17,507 bases of DNA. Origin: CAG-791 sp964386925. Lineage in GTDB: Bacteria; Bacillota; Clostridia; Lachnospirales; Lachnospiraceae. Both the position numbers and the translations under genes were made by a program. Location of the stretch: NCBI GenBank assembly GCA_964386925.1, contig CAYLUU010000047.1, positions 1 to 17,507 of the forward strand, in the 5' to 3' direction. Below are positions 6,790-13,500 of this stretch, piece by piece. Under the pieces are notes generated by a model that worked only from the letters and a program-made list of their open reading frames with translations, was not told the origin of the DNA and did no database searches. Positions within the stretch are counted from its first letter, which is position 1. The number at the start of each line of letters is the position of its first letter.

Positions 6790-7488
6790 ATGGCAACAAA
6801 GGTTCTGGTTGTCGATGATGAAAAATTAATTGTAAAGGGAATTCGCTTCAGTCTGGAGAAGGATGGCTATGAGGTGGATACGGCTTATGACGGCGGGGAG
6901 GCGCTCGAGAAGATTCAGAATGGTTCCTATGACCTGATCATCCTGGATCTGATGCTGCCGGTCCTTAGCGGGACGGATGTCTGCCGGAGAGTACGGGAGT
7001 TCTCGGATGTGCCGATTATCATGCTGACGGCCAAGAGTGAAGATATGGACAAGATTCTGGGCCTGGAATACGGGGCCGATGACTATATCACGAAGCCCTT
7101 TAATATTCTGGAGGTCAAGGCCAGAATCAAAGCCATTTTGCGCAGAATGCAGGCAGCGAAGGCGGTGGCGCAGGAGAGCAGCGTTATAAGGCGCGGCGAT
7201 CTGAGAATGGAAAAGGACAATCGCAGACTCGTGATCGCGGGCAAAGAGATCAGCTTAACCGGCAAGGAATTCGAGCTTCTGGAGCTTTTGGTGACGAATC
7301 CCGGAAAGGTATACGGGCGTGCGAAGCTCCTGCAGCTGATCTGGGGAAAGGATTATCCCGGTGATGAGCGGACCGTGGATGTGCATGTCCGGCGCCTTAG
7401 GGAGAAGATTGAACCGAATCCGTCGGAGCCACGCTACGTGCAGACGAAGTGGGGCGTTGGGTATTACTATCAGGAACAGCATAGCTAA
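6790..7488 (+). CDS. OmpR/PhoB-family response regulator
   Basis: A 232-residue DNA-binding response regulator. The receiver domain (about 1-120) has the acidic pair Asp10/Asp11, phosphoacceptor Asp53 in LIILDLMLP, Thr80 in IIMLTAK and Lys102 in ITKPF. The winged-helix output domain (about 133-230) carries SLTGKEFELLELLVTNPGKVYGRAKLL-type sequence and ends TVDVHVRRLREKIEPNP... VGYYY, typical of the OmpR/PhoB class. The start has AAAAGGAGA ahead of the ATG. The sensor kinase starts 11 bp after its stop, so the two are a cognate pair. Target genes are unknown; its position between comEA and comEC makes autoregulation of this unit a reasonable inference. It resembles WalR/PhoP-type regulators in general pattern, but no specific orthology is claimed. 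Confidence 0.94.
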   Translation: MATKVLVVDDEKLIVKGIRFSLEKDGYEVDTAYDGGEALEKIQNGSYDLIILDLMLPVLSGTDVCRRVREFSDVPIIMLTAKSEDMDKILGLEYGADDYITKPFNILEVKARIKAILRRMQAAKAVAQESSVIRRGDLRMEKDNRRLVIAGKEISLTGKEFELLELLVTNPGKVYGRAKLLQLIWGKDYPGDERTVDVHVRRLREKIEPNPSEPRYVQTKWGVGYYYQEQHS

Positions 7489-7499
7489 AGGGGGATCAT

Positions 7500-9074
7500 T
7501 TGCAGCAGCTGCAGAATCTCGGGAACCGTCTGAAACGGCTGCCGGGCATCCTACATAATGCGATTCATGGGCTGTCCTTTTTGCGCAGTCTGCGGCTTCG
7601 AATCTTTCTGATCATTTTCGCACTTGGAATTGTACCGTGCGTTGTCATGCGGGGCGTGATCCTGTCTAACTACGAGACACGCGTGATCAATCTGCGGACC
7701 AGTGAGGTGCAGACGCAGCTGCGGATTCTGGCCAATCATCTACTGACCTACGACTATCTGAATGATCCTTCGTCGGCGATTGTGGATGCAGAGCTGACAC
7801 AGTTTGCATCCTTTTATGACGGACGGGTTCTGGTCATTGACGGAAATCTGAAGGTGGTGAAGGACACCTTTGCTATGTCAACCGGCAAGACCATCATATC
7901 GGATGATGTCGTGCGGTGTCTGCAGAACGGGAGCCGCGCCATTACGACGCGTTATGTCAAAGAGGATGGGTATCTGGAAGTCATCATGCCCATCAGCGAG
8001 ACCAAGTCTCTGGAAAATCAGGACTATTCCGGCACGGGATCGCAGGAGAAAACGGTCTGGGGTGTTCTATTGGTGAGTGTCTCAACGGATTCGATCGCGG
8101 CAACCTTGGAGGTGCTGGGAAGGCGGGCTAATTTGCTGCTGTTGTTCATGACGGTGGCCGTGTTTTCGGTGGCTGTTCTGGCATCTGCCTTTCTGGTTCG
8201 CCCGATGGAGAAACTGACCCGGGCCTTTGGAGATGTGCAGGCGGGTTATACGTCCTCAAGTGTGCAGGTGGATGACTGCCCGGAAACGCAGAATATTGTC
8301 GCGGCCTTCAATGCAGTGATTGCCAGGATGCGGGCACTCGATGAGTCCAGACAGGAATTCGTTTCCAATGTGTCGCATGAGCTGAAGACGCCGATGACGA
8401 GTATGAAGGTTCTGGCAGATTCTCTCCTGCAGATGGGAGAGGACGTTTCGCCGCAGATGTACCGGGAGTTCCTGCAGGATATCAATGGAGAATTGGACCG
8501 GGAGAATCAGATGATTACAGAGCTTCTGAATCTGTCGCGCATGGATCGCAGACAGGTGTCCATGGAGGTCCGTCAGGCGGATATGAATGCGTTGGTAGAA
8601 ACGGTGCTAAAGCGCGTCCGGCCGCTGGCACAGGAGAAGGATGTAGAGCTGGTCTACGTCAGCGAACGAGAGGTCCGGGCAGAGGTGGATGAGGTCAAAA
8701 TGACAATGATTCTTACCAACCTGATCGAGAATGCTGTGAAGTACAACCGGGAACATGGGAGTGTGACAGTAACACTGGATGCAGACAACAAGCAGTTTGC
8801 AGTGTCCGTCCGGGATACCGGAATCGGCATTCCGAAGGAGGCGCAGGGAAGAGTCTTTGAGCGCTTCTATCGAGTGGATTCCTCAAGGTCGAGAGAAATC
8901 GGCGGAACCGGATTGGGACTGTCGATTGTAAAGAGCGCTGTCTTGCTCCACAGGGGAAGCGTTACAGTAGAATCAGAAGAGAATGAAGGAAGCACCTTCA
9001 TGGTGACAATTCCGTTGACGTATGCGGCAGCGGGGGCGGCAAACGATGCAGGAAATGGGCAGAAATCTGAATAG
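7500..9074 (+). CDS. Sensor histidine kinase with extracellular sensor, HAMP, HisKA and HATPase domains
   Basis: A 524-residue membrane kinase, partner of the preceding response regulator. It has a short basic cytoplasmic tail, TM1 at about 33-55, an extracytoplasmic sensor domain (about 56-208, PDC-like in size and pattern), TM2 at about 211-233 and HAMP at about 233-286. The H-box is SHELKTPMTS with phosphoacceptor His293, the N-box LTNLIENAVKYN with Asn411, G1 is RDTGIGIP (438-445), F is FERFYRVDSS, and G2 is GGTGLGLSIVKS (468-479). All catalytic motifs are intact. The start is TTG at 7500, five bases after GGGGG. No nearer ATG keeps TM1 intact. Its 3' end overlaps the following lipoprotein gene by 29 bp. 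The signal it reads is unknown. Confidence 0.93.
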   Translation: MQQLQNLGNRLKRLPGILHNAIHGLSFLRSLRLRIFLIIFALGIVPCVVMRGVILSNYETRVINLRTSEVQTQLRILANHLLTYDYLNDPSSAIVDAELTQFASFYDGRVLVIDGNLKVVKDTFAMSTGKTIISDDVVRCLQNGSRAITTRYVKEDGYLEVIMPISETKSLENQDYSGTGSQEKTVWGVLLVSVSTDSIAATLEVLGRRANLLLLFMTVAVFSVAVLASAFLVRPMEKLTRAFGDVQAGYTSSSVQVDDCPETQNIVAAFNAVIARMRALDESRQEFVSNVSHELKTPMTSMKVLADSLLQMGEDVSPQMYREFLQDINGELDRENQMITELLNLSRMDRRQVSMEVRQADMNALVETVLKRVRPLAQEKDVELVYVSEREVRAEVDEVKMTMILTNLIENAVKYNREHGSVTVTLDADNKQFAVSVRDTGIGIPKEAQGRVFERFYRVDSSRSREIGGTGLGLSIVKSAVLLHRGSVTVESEENEGSTFMVTIPLTYAAAGAANDAGNGQKSE

Positions 9075-10020
9075 AAAAATAACCGTTCTGACGATGCTGG
9101 TACTGTTCGCAATGCTGCTCGCAGGATGTGCCGAAGAGAAAGCAAAAACCGATGCGTCGGCTTCGTCAGAGAATCTGAAGCTGTATTATCTGAATGAGAA
9201 TCTGTCTTCGCTTAGCTCGCAGAGCTATAAGCCCGGGGATGGGCGAAGCCTGGATGAAATGGGAACGCAGGACATTGCACAGGATATGCTGACGCAGCTG
9301 GCGGAGCAGACGGGCGATGTGGAACATATTCCGCCGGTCCAGAATTTTGAAATTACGGGAATTCAGCTGCAGGACGGGGCATTGACGGTTTCCCTGTCGG
9401 AGGATTATAAGGACCTGAAGGGGACGCGGGAGATTCTGACGCGGGCGGCTATGGTGACGACACTTTGTCAGATAGACGGCGTGGATTCGGTTTCGTTTCT
9501 GTGCGGAGGGGAGGCACTGAAGGATTCGAACGGGGATCCTGTCGGTGCGGAGACGTCCGACATGTTTATCTTTAATTCCGATAAGGAAATCGGTAACTAC
9601 GAAAAGGTTCGGCTGCATCTGTATTTTGCAAACGAGACAGGGGACCAGCTGGTGGATACCTGGCGGGATGTCGTGTACAACAGCAACATCTCTATGGAAC
9701 GCCTGGTGGTGGAGCAGGTACTGAAGGGACCGAATTCGGACGTTGTATTCGCAACGATGAATCCCTCTGCGCAGATCCTGTCGGTGACAACCAGAGACGG
9801 CGTCTGCTATGTGAATTTTGATCAGACCTTTCTGACAGAACCGTATAATGTAACGACGCAGGTGGCCATCTATTCGCTTGTCAATTCGCTGACGGAGCTA
9901 TCCTCCGTTCAGGCTGTTCAAATCACCATTGATGGTAAATCAGATCGTAATTTCATGGAAACCAGTCTGTCCTCTGCCTTTGAGCGGAACCTGACGATGG
10001 TCAAGGACCACGAAGAATAA
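9046..10020 (+). CDS. Lipoprotein with two GerMN domains (GerM-like)
   Basis: A 324-residue secreted lipoprotein. The signal peptide ends in the lipobox LLAGC, with acylated Cys28. Two GerMN-type repeats follow. One is at about 44-158 (LKLYYLNENLSSL, then GALTVSLSEDYKDL, then an ALVT-like helix MVTTLCQIDGVDSVSF). The second is at about 187-305 (VRLHLYFANETGDQL, VEQVLKGPNSD, GVCYVNFDQTFL, AIYSLVNSLTELSSVQAVQITIDG). Two tandem GerMN domains are the arrangement in Bacillus GerM, which acts in sporulation and germination. In non-Bacillus genomes such lipoproteins often accompany a two-component system. ATG 9046 follows GGGGGCGG. Alternatives are 9022 and 9055. It overlaps the kinase gene, so the two are translationally linked and it may act as an outer-surface partner of the sensor (inference). 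Confidence 0.88.
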   Translation: MQEMGRNLNRKITVLTMLVLFAMLLAGCAEEKAKTDASASSENLKLYYLNENLSSLSSQSYKPGDGRSLDEMGTQDIAQDMLTQLAEQTGDVEHIPPVQNFEITGIQLQDGALTVSLSEDYKDLKGTREILTRAAMVTTLCQIDGVDSVSFLCGGEALKDSNGDPVGAETSDMFIFNSDKEIGNYEKVRLHLYFANETGDQLVDTWRDVVYNSNISMERLVVEQVLKGPNSDVVFATMNPSAQILSVTTRDGVCYVNFDQTFLTEPYNVTTQVAIYSLVNSLTELSSVQAVQITIDGKSDRNFMETSLSSAFERNLTMVKDHEE

Positions 10021-10035
10021 GAGGACTCTAAGTCA

Positions 10036-10086
10036 AGGGAAGCGCTTTCATTGGCGCTCCCCTAAAGTCAACGGGGCAATCGCCCC
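10036..10086. repeat. Hairpin pair before comEC, related to copy 1 hairpin
   Basis: The first hairpin (10036-10063) has arms AGGGAAGCGC and GCGCTCCCCT with one A-C mismatch. A second perfect 5-bp stem (GGGGC/GCCCC, loop AATC) lies at 10073-10086. The 30 bases from GGGAAGCGC through CTAAA align without gaps to 25-54 with 24 identities. One stem pair has changed from A-T to G-C on both arms. No T-run follows, so termination before comEC is not supported. Confidence 0.5.
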
Positions 10087-10114
10087 AACATTACATAAAC
10101 GAACAAGGAAAAAT

Positions 10115-12712
10115 ATGCGAAGACCATTATGCGCGGCAGCAATGGTCTATGTTCTCGTTGTTTTTGTGCTGCTGCAGATCTGTCCTCCGGCGGCGGAGGA
10201 TCTGACTGCAGTGAGTGGAGAGCAGGTGAGAGCGGAGGGCGTTGTTGCTGCAAGAGAATACAAGACCTCTGAGGAGGGAACGGTAACGCTGCTGGTAACG
10301 CTGGAAGGTGTAACGGTACAAAAGACGGGAATACCGGAGTCCGGAACGAAGCTGGAGCACCGGCTTTTATGCCGGCTCGGAGACGGAACGCTGGAAAATG
10401 CAGAAGAAATCGACGATTCTCTGCAGATCGGAATGAAGCTGGAGGCAGGCGGAAAGCTTCGCAGCTTCCGGGCTGCAACGAATTCCGGTGAATTCGATCT
10501 GGAGCAGTATTACCGAACCCGGGGATACAGTGCGCAGTTGACCGGGGCGGAAATTGTGAAACGTGATTTCTCCGGGAGTCGGACCGGTACTTCGGAAGTC
10601 GAAGACTTGAGAGAAGGACGGAATCAATTCCTGCTTCCGGGATTGATACGGAGGCTAAATCAGGGAAAGGAAGCTCTGTATCGGTGCAAGCGCCGACTGT
10701 CCGGTGTATTGGATACCTGTCTTTCTGCTAAGTCAGCAGGCATTCTGAAGGCTATGCTCCTGGGAGACAAGGCGACGCTGGATCCGGAGATCAAGAGCCT
10801 GTACCAGAGCAGCGGAATTGTGCACATTCTCGCAATCTCCGGAATGCATATATCGCTCCTGGGAATGGGACTGCATCGCCTGCTGCAAAAGCTCATGCAC
10901 TGGATAGAGGATGCAATACACAAATGCGCAGGTTCCGTCAGAGTGATTCGTAAGCAGACGGGCTTCAGCGGGAAATGGAATACAATATTGCCGGCTGTCC
11001 TTGTCATCGCAGGTATGTGGTGCTATGGATGGATGACCGGAATGGGAGCTTCGGCCTTCCGGGCAATCGTGATGTTCTGTCTTCATATTCTGGCGGGGGT
11101 ATTCCGAAGGACGTACGATCTGCAGACGGCTTTAGCTGTAGCCGGCATACTTTTGCTGCTGCAGGAGCCTTTGTATCTGCTGGATGCGGGATTCCTTTTT
11201 TCCTTCGGCGCCGTTCTGGGAATTGCGGTACTCATGCCGGTGTTCCGAACAAGGCTTATGCGTGGGCTGGCGGTAACGCTTGCTACATTGCCGATTTATC
11301 TGATGTTCTATTATTCCTTTCCGATCTATTCACTGCTGCTGAATCTGGCAGTTATTCCTCTGATGAGTGTTGTTATGGCGAGCGGAATCCTGGTGCTCCT
11401 TCTGGGAAGCCTGGCTGGGCCTGTGGGACCGCTTTTAGGAACGTTTGCCGGATATGTGCCGACAGCTGTTCTTACCTTTTACGAAGGTTTGTGTCTTCTG
11501 ACCGGGCGTTTGCCATGGGGAAATGTAAATCTGGGGGCCCCGGCCGGCTGGCAGGTCGTATTGTATTTGGGAATTTTGCTGCTTGTGGTATTGTCGCCGC
11601 ACTGGGAAAAGCCGGTGATTCGATGGATGAATCGACGGGCTGCCGGCTTTACGAATCGGATGTTGTACGACCGGAAATGCCGGACAACAAGAGGAAACGT
11701 GCATAGACGAAAGGAAGAATGCAGGCAAGAGGAGCCTGGAAAAAGCACGATTTTGGCTGATCGAATGCGGCAAAAGGGGGAAGCTCTCCGCATACTGCTG
11801 ATGGCAGCAGGTGTGATCGTGCTCTGCCTTCGATTTCATTCCGGACTGTCTCTGCATGTCATAGATGTGGGACAAGGGGACGGGATGCTCCTGCAGGCAG
11901 AAGGCGAGAATATTCTCATTGACGGCGGCAGTACGGACAAGAGCAGCGTTGGAAAATATCAGGTAATCCCGCTGCTGCAATATTACTGCGTGAAGGATCT
12001 CATCTGCCTGGTGACGCACGAAGACGCCGATCATATCAGCGGGGTGACCGAGCTGCTGGAAGCCGATGACAGCGGAATTCGAATCAAGGCACTGCTCCTG
12101 CCGTCTACCGCAGAGAGTGCCAAAACGGAGAGCTACACAGAACTGGAACAGCTGGCAAAACAACAGAATGTTCCCATCCGGTATCTGGCTGAGGGAGACA
12201 TACTGGAAAAGGGAAAGCTGCGGATGGAGTGCCTTCATCCGGAGAAGGAGAACACTTATTCAGAGCCGAATGAACGGTCTGTGACGATGTATCTGACCTA
12301 TGGGGATTTCACTTGCCTGCTGAATGGAGATCTGGAGGGCGGCGGAGAGGAGCGTCTTTTGACCTATGTGGAGGCGATCAGGAGAAGTCAAGGAGACACG
12401 GAGGGAGAAATGTCGGGAGAATCGTCAGGAAACGGAGCGGCGAAGAAGAGACTTTCGTCTGAACTAACGCTCCTGCACGTGGCGCACCATGGCTCCAACG
12501 GTGCAACGAGTGAGGCATTTCTGAAGGAATTCGCGCCTCTATATGCCTTTGTCTCCTGCGGAGAGGGGAACCGCTACGGACACCCGGGAGAGGAGACTAT
12601 GCAGAGACTGAAGGACGCGGGGGTACAGGAGATTTTCGATACCAGGTTTTGCGGAGAAATCACGTTTCACACGGACGGGAAGACGCTGCGGGTGAAGCAA
12701 TATAATACATAG
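10115..12712 (+). CDS. comEC: ComEC/Rec2 DNA internalisation channel protein
   Basis: An 865-residue polytopic membrane protein that forms the DNA-uptake channel. An N-terminal TM (about 8-22) precedes an OB-fold-like DUF4131 region (about 30-150, with SGEFDLEQYYRTRGYSAQL). The Competence core begins near 200 with GILKAMLLGDK and the signature IVHILAISGMHISLLG (235-250), then a run of hydrophobic helices to about residue 500. A C-terminal metallo-beta-lactamase-like domain starts at HVIDVGQGDG (about 580). It has THEDADH (634-640), LLNGDLEGGGEERLL and AHHGS (790-794), so the metal ligands look intact. A hydrophilic basic insert (about 515-550) joins channel and MBL domain. The start follows AAGGAA at good spacing. 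It lies 94 bp after the GerMN gene, with a hairpin pair between. ComEA at the head of the same unit supports a DNA-uptake role. Confidence 0.94.
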   Translation: MRRPLCAAAMVYVLVVFVLLQICPPAAEDLTAVSGEQVRAEGVVAAREYKTSEEGTVTLLVTLEGVTVQKTGIPESGTKLEHRLLCRLGDGTLENAEEIDDSLQIGMKLEAGGKLRSFRAATNSGEFDLEQYYRTRGYSAQLTGAEIVKRDFSGSRTGTSEVEDLREGRNQFLLPGLIRRLNQGKEALYRCKRRLSGVLDTCLSAKSAGILKAMLLGDKATLDPEIKSLYQSSGIVHILAISGMHISLLGMGLHRLLQKLMHWIEDAIHKCAGSVRVIRKQTGFSGKWNTILPAVLVIAGMWCYGWMTGMGASAFRAIVMFCLHILAGVFRRTYDLQTALAVAGILLLLQEPLYLLDAGFLFSFGAVLGIAVLMPVFRTRLMRGLAVTLATLPIYLMFYYSFPIYSLLLNLAVIPLMSVVMASGILVLLLGSLAGPVGPLLGTFAGYVPTAVLTFYEGLCLLTGRLPWGNVNLGAPAGWQVVLYLGILLLVVLSPHWEKPVIRWMNRRAAGFTNRMLYDRKCRTTRGNVHRRKEECRQEEPGKSTILADRMRQKGEALRILLMAAGVIVLCLRFHSGLSLHVIDVGQGDGMLLQAEGENILIDGGSTDKSSVGKYQVIPLLQYYCVKDLICLVTHEDADHISGVTELLEADDSGIRIKALLLPSTAESAKTESYTELEQLAKQQNVPIRYLAEGDILEKGKLRMECLHPEKENTYSEPNERSVTMYLTYGDFTCLLNGDLEGGGEERLLTYVEAIRRSQGDTEGEMSGESSGNGAAKKRLSSELTLLHVAHHGSNGATSEAFLKEFAPLYAFVSCGEGNRYGHPGEETMQRLKDAGVQEIFDTRFCGEITFHTDGKTLRVKQYNT

Positions 12713-12751
12713 GTCAGTAACACGCTTCATAATGGAACATCCGAGAGCCAG

Positions 12752-12789
12752 GCGACAGGGGAGACGCGCATCCCCTGTCCCCCTGTCGC
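12752..12789 (+). other. Potentially bistable hairpin after comEC
   Basis: The 5' arm GACAGGGGA (12754-12762) can pair perfectly with TCCCCTGTC (12771-12779). The overlapping arm GCGACAGGG (12752-12760) can pair with CCCTGTCGC (12781-12789). The 3' side is a perfect tandem duplication of CCCCTGTC (12772-12787), so the two stems exclude each other. No T-run follows, so classic intrinsic termination is unlikely. It sits 40 bp after the comEC stop and just before a sigma-A-like promoter. Confidence 0.45.
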
Positions 12790-12819
12790 TGACATGTGGA
12801 GTAAGTGTGCAGGACCCTC

Positions 12820-12848
12820 TTGACATTTTGAGTTAGCCATATTAAACT
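12820..12848 (+). promoter_or_regulatory. Promoter candidate for the DUF2325 gene
   Basis: A perfect TTGACA at 12820-12825 is followed after 17 bp by TAAACT (4 of 6 for -10). The region is noticeably AT-rich compared with its surroundings. An imperfect dyad, AGTTAG at 12831-12836 and CTAACT at 12868-12873, brackets the -10 and start site and could be an operator. The untranslated leader would be about 80 nt. Confidence 0.5.
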
Positions 12849-12934
12849 CTGATTAAGTTATATGAGACTAACTGACACCGCGCCCTGCATTCGGTATGAC
12901 CCTGAAATGCGGATCTGCGGCTTAAGGAGGCACG

Positions 12935-13213
12935 ATGAGTATTGTTATTATCGGCGGCAACGAATGCATGGAGCGCCGCTACAAAGAGGTATGTAAGCGT
13001 CACGGCTGTGATGCCAAGGTTTTCTGCAAGTTCAAGGGAGGAATGAAGGACCGCATCGGTTCACCGGATTTGATGATTCTGTTTACACATACGGTTTCCC
13101 ACAAGATGGTTCAATATGCCCTGAATGAAACGGCCGGGAATACGCGGGTGATTCGCTCTCATACAAGTTCCATTGCGTCCCTGGATCAGATCCTGGCAGA
13201 GAATGCCTCGTGA
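12935..13213 (+). CDS. DUF2325 domain protein
   Basis: A small soluble protein of 92 residues, all of it one DUF2325 domain. It begins with a Rossmann-like first strand and turn, MSIVIIGGNECMERRY. A lysine/cysteine-containing stretch, RHGCDAKVFCKFKGGMKDRI, leads to a second strand, DLMILFTHTVSHKMV, and a last block, TRVIRSHTSSIASLDQIL. The family has no firmly established function. Three cysteines (in NECM, HGCD, VFCK) and several histidines might allow metal or thiol chemistry, but this is speculation. The start is unambiguous: TAAGGAGG lies 4 bp before the ATG. It appears monocistronic, with its own promoter, a 222-bp gap before it and a 287-bp gap after it. Confidence 0.82.
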   Translation: MSIVIIGGNECMERRYKEVCKRHGCDAKVFCKFKGGMKDRIGSPDLMILFTHTVSHKMVQYALNETAGNTRVIRSHTSSIASLDQILAENAS

Positions 13214-13313
13214 CGGAAGTCTTCATTGAGTGTACACAGACACAATATAGCCGGGGCAAACATGGATTCGCTCCGGTCAACGAGCGGTGTCATCTCGAGA
13301 TAGGATACGAAAA

Positions 13314-13342
13314 TAGATACAAGATATCTTTTGTGCTAGAAT
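13314..13342 (+). promoter_or_regulatory. Promoter with palindromic spacer, upstream of the glycosyltransferase fusion gene
   Basis: TAGATA (4 of 6 for -35), a 17-bp spacer, and TAGAAT (5 of 6) preceded by TGC give an extended -10 promoter. A perfect 10-bp palindrome, AAGATATCTT, occupies 13321-13330 within the spacer, where a bound repressor would block polymerase. The leader to the start at 13501 would be about 150 nt. A second, weaker possibility is TTGACT at 13373. The rest of the 13214-13500 gap contains small dyads (GTGTACAC at 13230; CGCTC/GAGCG near 13270) but no terminator that I can support. Confidence 0.4.
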
Positions 13343-13500
13343 GGCTACAGTTGTCTTTTATGATCTGTGCGTTTGACTTATGCGAATGCATATGTTAATG
13401 CGGGGGATACAGGACAGCGGTAGCCTTTTGTTTTTTAGAAATCAGTTTCTGACGGGGATCGCGGATTACGGCGTTTCTCCAAACGGATATGGGATAGCAA

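Noticed and set aside
11435..12238. 267-residue open frame on the minus strand
   Set aside because: Antisense to the ComEC core and MBL domain. There is no ribosome site or recognisable domain.
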